Assembly (NCBI GenBank): GCA_003223595.1
Contig: QHVR01000140.1
Span: forward strand, 1 to 17,085
DNA: 17,085 nucleotides
Source of the DNA: Acidobacteriota bacterium
GTDB taxonomy: Bacteria; Acidobacteriota; Terriglobia; Terriglobales; Acidobacteriaceae
Direction: 5' to 3'
Both the position numbers and the translations under genes were made by a program. Position 1 is the stretch's first letter, and each line of letters opens with the position of its first letter. Shown here in pieces: positions 1 through 6,799 of the stretch. A model generated the notes under the pieces. That model searched no databases. It saw only the letters and a list, made by a program, of their open reading frames with translations, and was not told the DNA's origin.

Positions 1-1
1 A

Positions 2-955
2 ATGAGCGCCAACGCTACAGCAACTGCCCGCATCGGCGATCGCGCCAAGGCCGTACCGGATGCGGATCGAGGCCATCGCATACGCCTCTATTCGCTTTAC
101 GTACTCGCGTTCGCAAGCAATCTCGCCATCTTCATCTACGGCTTTGACTATTACAAATTGTCGGCCATCGATCGTCCGTTTTCGCCCAAGCATCACATGC
201 TGCGGCCCAGCGGCCCCATCGGCCTGTATCTCGGGTTCATCGGTGTCGCACTGTTCGCCGGAATTTTTCTGTACCCCATCCGCAAGCACTGGGCATGGCT
301 GGCGCAGTTTGGCAAGACGCGGCACTGGCTCGATATTCATGTGCTGATGGGATTGACTGCTCCGTTCATCATTGCATTCCACTCCACCCTGAAGTTTCGG
401 GGCATCGCCGGCATGGCTTTCTGGATCATGTTCGCAGTATCGGCCAGCGGAGTCGTCGGACGTTACTTGTACGCGCAGATTCCGCGCAAGGTCACCACTG
501 CGGAACTCTCGATGAAGGAGTTGCAGGAATTGCAAGAGGGCCTTTCGCAGGAACTCGCGGCCCAGAAGTTGCTTCCAGAAGCCGATCTGCGGGCTCTGCT
601 GCGCATGCCGGACAAGAATCGCGTGGCCAGGCTCCCCATCGTAATCGCGCTGGTCTACATGATGATCCTGGACGTGATTCGCGTGTTCCGCGTAGCCCGG
701 CTGCGCAGGAGTGCACTGAGCTTTGGCCAGTCTCTCTCTGCTCTCGCGGGCTTCATGCCCACCCGGCACCGTGAGTTGGAAAAAGCCATTCGCGCGGCAG
801 CGGATGAAGCCGCGCTCCTGAAGCGCGTTCTATTTCTTTCCCGTTCCCAGAAGGTCTTCCATCTCTGGCACGTTGTGCACAAGCCTTTCAGTTATGCTTT
901 CGCAGTGCTGGCTCTGCTGCATGTCACCCTGCAATTCGTCCTGGGATATTTCTGA
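2..955 (+). CDS. Six-helix b-type-cytochrome-like membrane protein
   Basis: An integral membrane protein of 317 residues, probably an electron-transfer cytochrome b subunit. Hydrophobic helices lie at about residues 30-50, 70-92, 108-131, 134-157, 212-230 and 288-315, with a charged cytoplasmic-type loop at 160-210. Histidines H113 and H127 in helix 3, and H293 and H307 in helix 6, each stand 14 residues apart. That is the spacing of bis-His ligands for two stacked hemes in b-type cytochromes and ferric-reductase-like proteins; H108, H287 and H290 are further candidates. Heme binding is inferred from this spacing and not from a named family match. The next gene, a ferredoxin/flavin oxidoreductase, starts 3 nt after the stop, so the two products probably form one complex. 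The ATG is at base 2, so an upstream extension or true start cannot be judged. Confidence 0.75.
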   Translation: MSANATATARIGDRAKAVPDADRGHRIRLYSLYVLAFASNLAIFIYGFDYYKLSAIDRPFSPKHHMLRPSGPIGLYLGFIGVALFAGIFLYPIRKHWAWLAQFGKTRHWLDIHVLMGLTAPFIIAFHSTLKFRGIAGMAFWIMFAVSASGVVGRYLYAQIPRKVTTAELSMKELQELQEGLSQELAAQKLLPEADLRALLRMPDKNRVARLPIVIALVYMMILDVIRVFRVARLRRSALSFGQSLSALAGFMPTRHRELEKAIRAAADEAALLKRVLFLSRSQKVFHLWHVVHKPFSYAFAVLALLHVTLQFVLGYF

Positions 956-958
956 GGT

Positions 959-2350
959 ATGGATACACTCATCACGTATGGCATCGGCGGGATTATCTGT
1001 TTTTTCTTCCTGATGATCTACCTGAGAAGCCTGAAGAAGCGGGAGGCTCGTGCCCGCGAGGCCGCCGAGAAGGGCAAGCTGTTTTCCGAAGGACCCAAAG
1101 CGCAGCACCCGCACATCGACAGTAATTACTGCATTGGCTGCGCCACCTGCACCAGCGTCTGTCCCGAAGGCGACGTGCTCGCCATGATCGGTGGCAAGGC
1201 AGTCATTGTGAACGGCCACAAGTGCATCGGGCACGGCTTATGCGCAGACGCCTGTCCCGTGGGCGCCATCACCATGGTGATGGCGAGCCCCAGCATGGCC
1301 GTTGACATGCCCACCTTGAACCCTGATTACGAAACCACGGTTTCGAATCTCTTCATCGTGGGCGAGCTCGGCGGGTTGGCCCTGATCAAGAACGCAGTCA
1401 ACCAGGGACGCGATTGCGTCGATAACATTGCTTCGCGCCTGAAACAGCCGGGTTCTCCGCTCTCCGCAGAGGGCGTGCACGACCTCATCGTCATCGGCGC
1501 CGGACCGGCGGGGATCAGCGCCTCTCTTCGCGCCATCGAGCACAAGCTCAAATATCTCACCATCGAGCGCGATGAGATCGGCGGGACGGTCGCCAAATAT
1601 CCTCGGCAGAAACTGGTGATGACCAGCCCGGTGGAATTTCCCATGTACGGCAAGTTCAAGAAGATGCAGCTGTCGAAAGAGAACCTGCTGGCGTTTTGGG
1701 ACATGATCCTCAATCGCTCCGACTTCAATGTGACCACGGGCGAGAAAGTCGAGGACGTGCAGAAAGACGATCAAGGTATTTTCACCGTGACCACCGCCAG
1801 CAACCAATATCGATCTCGCGCCGTGATCCTGGCCCTGGGTCGTGCGGGCGAGCCGCGCAAGCTCGGTGTCAAAGGGGAAGACCTTCCCAAAGTCATGTAC
1901 CGCCTGATCGAGGCTGACCATTACATCAATAAAAAAATTCTGGTCATCGGCGGCGGCGACAGCGCCGTAGAAGCTGCCATGGGGCTGGCCCACCAGGTCG
2001 GCAATCAGGTGACTCTCTCCTATCGCAGCGAGCGCTTCAGCCGCATCAAGGAGCGCAATGCCATACGTATTGACGAGTGCGCGCGGTCCGGCAAGGTCAA
2101 ACTGCTCTTCAATTCAAACCCGCTGGAATTTACGCCGCAGTCAGTGATCCTTGAGGTGGCCGGAGTGAAGCAGGAAATTCCGAATGATTTTGTCTGGATC
2201 TTTGCCGGAGGCACTCCGCCCAATGCCTTCCTGAAAAAGATCGGGGTAGGCTTCGGAGCACAGGATGTCACGCTTCAGGCCAGCAAAGCTGCCAAGCAGG
2301 CCGACGCCGAACGTAAACAGCTCGCCGAGGCCGCGACCACAGTACGGTGA
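959..2350 (+). CDS. Membrane-anchored ferredoxin-domain FAD/NAD(P) oxidoreductase
   Basis: A 463-residue oxidoreductase likely to move electrons between NAD(P)H, FAD, iron-sulfur clusters and the cytochrome encoded just upstream. Residues 3-21 form a single membrane anchor. A two-cluster ferredoxin domain follows: C58, C61, C64, C68-P, then C89, C95, C99-P, with H92 where the second cysteine of cluster two is expected. Residues 175-350 hold a thioredoxin-reductase-like flavoprotein: GAGPAG at 180-185 for FAD and GGGDSA at 330-335 for NAD(P)H. No CxxC redox pair is visible in this flavin part. The GELGG motif at 135-139, which resembles the FAD-closing segment normally near the C-terminus of such enzymes, lies ahead of the FAD motif, suggesting a permuted domain. 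GAGG sits only one base before the ATG, so initiation probably depends on coupling to the upstream stop. Physiological donor and acceptor are unknown. Confidence 0.85.
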   Translation: MDTLITYGIGGIICFFFLMIYLRSLKKREARAREAAEKGKLFSEGPKAQHPHIDSNYCIGCATCTSVCPEGDVLAMIGGKAVIVNGHKCIGHGLCADACPVGAITMVMASPSMAVDMPTLNPDYETTVSNLFIVGELGGLALIKNAVNQGRDCVDNIASRLKQPGSPLSAEGVHDLIVIGAGPAGISASLRAIEHKLKYLTIERDEIGGTVAKYPRQKLVMTSPVEFPMYGKFKKMQLSKENLLAFWDMILNRSDFNVTTGEKVEDVQKDDQGIFTVTTASNQYRSRAVILALGRAGEPRKLGVKGEDLPKVMYRLIEADHYINKKILVIGGGDSAVEAAMGLAHQVGNQVTLSYRSERFSRIKERNAIRIDECARSGKVKLLFNSNPLEFTPQSVILEVAGVKQEIPNDFVWIFAGGTPPNAFLKKIGVGFGAQDVTLQASKAAKQADAERKQLAEAATTVR

Positions 2351-2379
2351 GCGTATACGGGCTGTCGTAAAATGAGCGC

Positions 2380-3123
2380 TTGCCGCTGCTCGATCTCACC
2401 AAACTCGTAGTCGTCATGGTACGTCCGCGCAACCCGCTGAACATCGGCGCGGCGGCGCGCGCGATGAGCAATTTCGGATCGCGCCATCTACGAGTCGTGA
2501 ATCCCTTTCGCCTCGCCTTCCGCGAGGCGCGCTCTGCCGTCGGCGGCTCCGCGGTGCTCAAGAATGCCGAAGAGTTCGATTCTGTTGCTGATGCCGTTGC
2601 CGATTGTGCGCTGGTCGTTGGAACTACTGCCATCCGAGATCGAAAGCTGGACCCTCCACCCAAGATGCTGGATGGGAATTCGGCGAACATCATCCACTCC
2701 ATCCTGAAGCAGGGCCGGGTAGCGCTGCTGTTTGGCTCCGAGAAGATCGGGTTGACCAACGATGACTTCAGCTACTGCCACTGGCTGATGACCATCCGCA
2801 CGCATTCGCAGAATATCTCGATGAACCTGGGACAGGCTGTGGCCGTCTGCCTTTATGAGCTCGCGAGGGAGGCTGAATCCGCAGCACCCGCCGAAAAGCG
2901 GGAACTCCCATCCGCGGAACAGCTCGAGCACATCGCCAAAGGCCTGCTCGAAGCGCTGCACATCAGCGGCTACGTAAAGCCCGGAACCGACAAGATGTTC
3001 GAGAAGAAAGCGCGCCAGCTGATTCTAAAGATGAACCTTGAGGCCTACGACGCGAAACTTTTTCTGGGAATGCTCCGGCAGATCCTCTGGAAGCTGCGGC
3101 AATCGAAAAAAGCTAGCGGCTGA
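2380..3123 (+). CDS. TrmJ-like SpoU-family RNA 2'-O-methyltransferase
   Basis: A SAM-dependent ribose methyltransferase of the SPOUT (trefoil-knot) class, closest in layout to TrmJ, which methylates position 32 of tRNAs. Motif 1 is at residues 15-34 (RPRNPLNIGAAARAM), motif 2 at 116-127 (LLFGSEKIGLTN) and motif 3 at 143-160 (SQNISMNLGQAVAVCLYE). A helical tail follows (about 205-240), as in TrmJ, and the length of 247 residues matches E. coli TrmJ (246). The TTG start at 2380 is chosen because the in-frame ATG at 2416 would delete the first beta strand (LVVVMV) of the methyltransferase fold. The ATG at 2372 is in another frame and soon stops. The 3' end overlaps the convergent pseudokinase gene by 11 nt. 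Substrate position is inferred from family only. Confidence 0.88.
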   Translation: MPLLDLTKLVVVMVRPRNPLNIGAAARAMSNFGSRHLRVVNPFRLAFREARSAVGGSAVLKNAEEFDSVADAVADCALVVGTTAIRDRKLDPPPKMLDGNSANIIHSILKQGRVALLFGSEKIGLTNDDFSYCHWLMTIRTHSQNISMNLGQAVAVCLYELAREAESAAPAEKRELPSAEQLEHIAKGLLEALHISGYVKPGTDKMFEKKARQLILKMNLEAYDAKLFLGMLRQILWKLRQSKKASG

Positions 3124-4480
3124 CGGGCTGGGAAGAGGCATCCACGCCGCTTCGACGGAAATAAAAACTCACCAGCCATGCCGCGCTGTCTGCTTGCGGA
3201 GCAAACTGCCACTGCTCCGCGGCTTTCATAGCCTTCTGCGCAAAATACTGGCTGGAGCCCGTGGTCTTGAACTTGGCCGCCACCACCTTGCCGGCCGGGC
3301 TCACGTCCACATGTACGGTTACTTTGATCGTTCCGTGGACCGTGTTTCTAGCGCTCTTGGGAATGTCGGGCATGACGCGGTGCGTCACTTGTCCGCTCGC
3401 GGCGGGGATATTGCGCGCGGGAGCAGCGGGAGTAGTATTCGGCTGCCTGGACGGTCCCGCGGGCCCAGCTGAGGGCTTATTGTCGACCACGGCCGGCGCC
3501 GCTGTGTCAGGATTTGAGGGCAGTGCATTGTTTCCCCGGGAATGGATGAGCGCGAAGATGACGATAATGGCTACCACCGCCCCCCCGAGTGCGATCATCG
3601 GTGTTCGCTTGAGGCTCGATGCCGTCATTGCAGGTGCGGGCGAGGCAGCGACTGGGGATACAGGTGCGGCCTTCGTTGGCGCAGGTGTGGGCTTATTTAC
3701 TGGCGTAACCGGAGCTGCGCCGGGCTGCAGCTTCGTTTGCACTTGTTGCAGGGTAGCTCGGCGTTTGGGATCGAGCTGCAAGCAATCCCGCGCAATGCTG
3801 CGATAAGGTTCAGCAATTGTTTCCGGCAGGCTCTGTTTGCCCGGAACAGCTTGTTCGGCGAGCGCAACATTTTGCGTAATGGCTGCTACCAGGGTGACGC
3901 CCAGCGACCAGACGTCACTGGCGGGCGACAAAACTCCTGCGGCCGTTTCCGGGGCGTCATAAACGTCACGCCGCCGTGCCGAGCCCGTTTCCGCCAGGGG
4001 CGTGATCTGGTCCGCCGAAAGCTTCAGCTGATTTCCCACCGCCAGAATATTCGATGGCTTGATGCGGCTGTGCACCATGCCCCTGCCATGGAGATAGGAC
4101 ACCGCGTCCAGCACGGGAGGGAGCAGGTCGGAGACTTCGTCGGGCGACAGCGCGCGCTGCGGCAGGATCTGTGACAAATCCTCGTCCGCCAGTTCCATGA
4201 CCACGTAAATGAACGAGTCCGACTCGATCTGGCCGCGGCCCGCCTCGAAAATCCGGATCAGATGCGGATGGGAAAGCTTGATAGCCGCGCGAATGCGTAA
4301 CAGTTCCTGTTCCGCGGCGCCCGGCTCAATGGCGATCAGCTTGATCGCCGCCTTCGCCGCTCCCGGCCGCTCCGTGCTGAACACCGCACTGTGATTCGAG
4401 CCGCCCAGCCACTGTCGCAGCGGAAATTTGCCCGCCACCGAGCGGCCTTCCCAAATTTTCCACGATTCCGGTTTGCTCAT
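3113..4480 (-). CDS. Probable pseudokinase with TM helix and C-terminal TonB domain
   Basis: A 455-residue fusion. Residues 15-250 have a Ser/Thr-kinase fold: K47 in AAIK, a candidate helix-C glutamate E59, APE at 176-178 and DVWSLG at 189-194. However, HRDLKPxN reads HSRIKPSN (137-144), putting R139 where the catalytic Asp should be. The DFG site reads ADQ (156-158), unless a one-residue shift places D157 as the metal ligand. The glycine loop keeps only its first glycine (G26; GGSNHSAV at 26-33). This argues for a catalytically weak or dead kinase. A Pro/Ala linker (253-290), one transmembrane helix (about 295-313), another Pro-rich linker and a TonB C-terminal domain (about 366-443) follow, the last predicted in the periplasm. 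It is the third gene of a minus-strand unit, 87 nt after an exported-protein gene. The SD (GGAAG, 5 nt before ATG) lies inside a stem. Role inferred: an intracellular sensor coupled to the envelope. Confidence 0.87.
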   Translation of the reverse strand: MSKPESWKIWEGRSVAGKFPLRQWLGGSNHSAVFSTERPGAAKAAIKLIAIEPGAAEQELLRIRAAIKLSHPHLIRIFEAGRGQIESDSFIYVVMELADEDLSQILPQRALSPDEVSDLLPPVLDAVSYLHGRGMVHSRIKPSNILAVGNQLKLSADQITPLAETGSARRRDVYDAPETAAGVLSPASDVWSLGVTLVAAITQNVALAEQAVPGKQSLPETIAEPYRSIARDCLQLDPKRRATLQQVQTKLQPGAAPVTPVNKPTPAPTKAAPVSPVAASPAPAMTASSLKRTPMIALGGAVVAIIVIFALIHSRGNNALPSNPDTAAPAVVDNKPSAGPAGPSRQPNTTPAAPARNIPAASGQVTHRVMPDIPKSARNTVHGTIKVTVHVDVSPAGKVVAAKFKTTGSSQYFAQKAMKAAEQWQFAPQADSAAWLVSFYFRRSGVDASSQPVSR

Positions 4481-4554
4481 GAGCGCTTCCGCGAATCCAT
4501 CATTCTATGCCATCACCCTGAGGATGGCATATCCGGAGGTTTGCGAAAGCGCTC
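4481..4554 (-). promoter_or_regulatory. Nested hairpin that sequesters the pseudokinase ribosome binding site
   Basis: On the minus-strand transcript, bases 4554-4543 pair with 4492-4481 to give a 12-bp stem with one G-U wobble. Inside it, 4530-4523 pairs perfectly with 4514-4507 (8 bp, 8-nt loop). The 3' arm of the outer stem ends directly at the ATG of the pseudokinase gene and contains its GGAAG Shine-Dalgarno sequence. In the plus-strand transcript the wobble would be a C-A mismatch, which favours a minus-strand RNA function. The 5' arm begins 13 nt after the stop codon of the upstream gene, within reach of a terminating ribosome. Translational coupling is therefore a plausible inference. 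There is no U-run, so it is not a typical intrinsic terminator. Confidence 0.55.
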
Positions 4555-4567
4555 TTTCTTTAGCTCT

Positions 4568-6799
4568 TCAGCGGCTCTTGTAGCTGAAGGTCACCTTCGT
4601 GTCCTCGTCGAGCACCAGCGGCCGCACGAAGGCGAACGAAGTTCCCGCACGGGGCACGTCCACCGGCACCGGCAGTACGCCAGCGACGCGCTTCTGCAGG
4701 TTGAGAACATTGGCGGAGACACTCTGCTGCGCAACCGGTGCAGCCGAGGGCAGATTGCCGTTCATTTGCCCGTACAGGGTCAGATCCGTTGTATGTAGTG
4801 GTCCGCCGAGGACTGAGGGCGCTGCCTGTATCTGAGCCGCCTCTGTAGACACCTCGATGGTTTCGTTCGTGTTGGCGACGCTCAGCGGGAAACTGTAGAG
4901 CGAAGGCTGGCTCGCATCGTAGTTCAACTCGAAGATGCTGGTTCTGCAGCCTGGCATCTCGACCTTCGCTTTGAATCTTCCGGACGGCATACTTCCGACA
5001 ACAAAGCGTCCACTCGAATCGCTCGAGACGCTTTGGCTGGAACCATCGCTGGAGCTAATCGTCACCCGAGCGTTGGCGACCCTTGCAGCGCTCGGATCGC
5101 TGACATAGCCTCCGATCTGGCCTGGCATCGCCATCATTCTGGCTTCTGAATCGCGAGATTCGCCCCGCCGCATTGCATATTCATCTTCGCGGAAAGGCGC
5201 CGGCACACGGTTCGCGGCGATCACATCTCCGCCAAAGTCTTTCACTTTGTATTGCTCCGGCAAAAATACTTCCCAGCTCAGCAGGTTGATGGGAATGTCC
5301 ATGCTGGGCAGGCTCAACTCGGCTCCGCCTTTCTTGGCAAACGGTGCGCCAGAATGCATGAACACGAACGAGACCGCATACGACTCCGTGGGACGGAACC
5401 CCGGCCGCAGCAGCGGAATGCGGCTGCCGTCCGCTCCTTGCACCGGCTTCACGCGTTCCCCTGCGACCTCTGCCGAGAGTATGCTGGCGCCCGGTGCGAG
5501 TCCGACTTTCAGGAACGGTTGCGCCTGGTTCTTCAGCGTTAGCTTGATCTCCGTAAGAGACTTGCCTTCGGAAGTGACCAGAGTCGTGACCTGGGCGCTT
5601 TCCGCAACCGCCGCAAGCACGCCGCTGTCCGGGAACCGCACCCATGCAAGCGCGAGTGACGGCGTTTCGTTCGGCTGCCGGTGATAACGAAATGCTGCCT
5701 GCGCCGGGAACCGCGCCATCGAGCGCAAGTACGGGTTGGCTTCTTTCACGTCCATGCGCTTCAGTCCGCCTGCTTCCTTGGCTGTGATCTCCATGGTGCC
5801 TGCGCCTTCCACCAGGACCTCACCGGTCTCGCGCTGCGCTCCTTTAAAGCTCAGGAAAGGCGCCTCGGCTTTGGCATCGTTGATCGAACGCTCCATGGAA
5901 ATCAGAAACTGATGCGAGCGCTGGCCGGGCGCGTTGAGCTTTAGCGTCAAAACGCCGGATTGCGTTTCGCTGGCATCGAAGCCGGTCACTCCCGTGATCT
6001 CGTAACCGGCAGGCAGCATCACCTGGAACTGAGATGGTTCACCCTGCACGACCGTGACATCGGCCAGCACGGCAATGCGCATTTCCGCTTCGCTCACAGA
6101 AACGATCGTTTTCGTGTCGGAGAGGAAGCGCGTTTCGCGTGGCACCACCGGGGCGGCAACTTCCCGGGTCGCCCACCAGAAATTTGCCGGCTGTCCGGGG
6201 ACCAGGGTCGCTTCAATCACGGTGTGCCCGCTCTCGGATTTTCGCCCTGTGATCAAACCGGGCGTGACATTGGCAAAGCTGTGATCCCCCGGGATGACCA
6301 GTGACACTTGCACGCTGCCCGCGGCAGGAGCGGGAAGAGTGAATGAGGCCCGTCCTGCTTCGATTCGCAGGGGCAGGCCCGCATCCAGCGCAATCGAGAA
6401 TTCGCCCGACGGCAGCAACGCAGCATGCGTTCCATTCTCCTGGATCAGGGGAACGCCTTTCCCGTTCAGCCGTGCGTCCAGAATGGTCATCCCGCTGGTT
6501 AGCGGGACTTTGCTGATGCCTTTGCGCAAAACTTCACCATCCAGTTCGACGGTTCCCCGAATCGCATCTTTTTCAACCCGCAGCTTCAGATCCGCATGTT
6601 GAATGGAGAAGGGAAGCGGCGCCAGTTCCGGATTCTTGGGCGGATGGGCCGCGAGTTCGATCAGATGGTTGTATTCCGCCAGCGTCAGCGTCACATTTCC
6701 CGGATCGGGCAGCGGCAGTGCCGGTGTGTCTTGTCCAGCGGCGAAAAGCGAGAACACGAAGCAGCAGGCAAACGGCAACACCAGATTTTTGTAGCTCAT
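4568..6799 (-). CDS. Large exported protein with carboxypeptidase-regulatory-like domain
   Basis: A 743-residue predicted periplasmic or surface protein of unknown function. It begins with a signal peptide (hydrophobic core 6-20, likely cleavage after AAG at 20-22). Residues 35-540 are beta-rich and resemble the product of the gene upstream, including an aligned stretch at about 444-520 (VAG..V.P..G.DGS..PL and LSLPSMDIPI). Residues 560-650 look like a carboxypeptidase-regulatory-like / CnaB-type beta sandwich (GQIGGYVSDPSAARVANARV), which the paralog lacks. The C-terminus (702-740) has a GVLPVPVDVPRAG...FVRPLVL motif, also present in degenerate form in the paralog. A strong SD (GGGAGG) lies ahead of the ATG, and the ATG overlaps the upstream stop as ATGA, so the two are co-translated. 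No catalytic residues are recognisable. An adhesion, scaffold or envelope-assembly role is possible but unproven. Confidence 0.85.
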   Translation of the reverse strand: MSYKNLVLPFACCFVFSLFAAGQDTPALPLPDPGNVTLTLAEYNHLIELAAHPPKNPELAPLPFSIQHADLKLRVEKDAIRGTVELDGEVLRKGISKVPLTSGMTILDARLNGKGVPLIQENGTHAALLPSGEFSIALDAGLPLRIEAGRASFTLPAPAAGSVQVSLVIPGDHSFANVTPGLITGRKSESGHTVIEATLVPGQPANFWWATREVAAPVVPRETRFLSDTKTIVSVSEAEMRIAVLADVTVVQGEPSQFQVMLPAGYEITGVTGFDASETQSGVLTLKLNAPGQRSHQFLISMERSINDAKAEAPFLSFKGAQRETGEVLVEGAGTMEITAKEAGGLKRMDVKEANPYLRSMARFPAQAAFRYHRQPNETPSLALAWVRFPDSGVLAAVAESAQVTTLVTSEGKSLTEIKLTLKNQAQPFLKVGLAPGASILSAEVAGERVKPVQGADGSRIPLLRPGFRPTESYAVSFVFMHSGAPFAKKGGAELSLPSMDIPINLLSWEVFLPEQYKVKDFGGDVIAANRVPAPFREDEYAMRRGESRDSEARMMAMPGQIGGYVSDPSAARVANARVTISSSDGSSQSVSSDSSGRFVVGSMPSGRFKAKVEMPGCRTSIFELNYDASQPSLYSFPLSVANTNETIEVSTEAAQIQAAPSVLGGPLHTTDLTLYGQMNGNLPSAAPVAQQSVSANVLNLQKRVAGVLPVPVDVPRAGTSFAFVRPLVLDEDTKVTFSYKSR

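Noticed and set aside
1238..1993. 251-codon open frame antisense to the Fe-S flavoprotein gene
   Set aside because: Long antisense frames are common in GC-rich genes; its translation shows no recognisable domain, while the sense frame has clear motifs.
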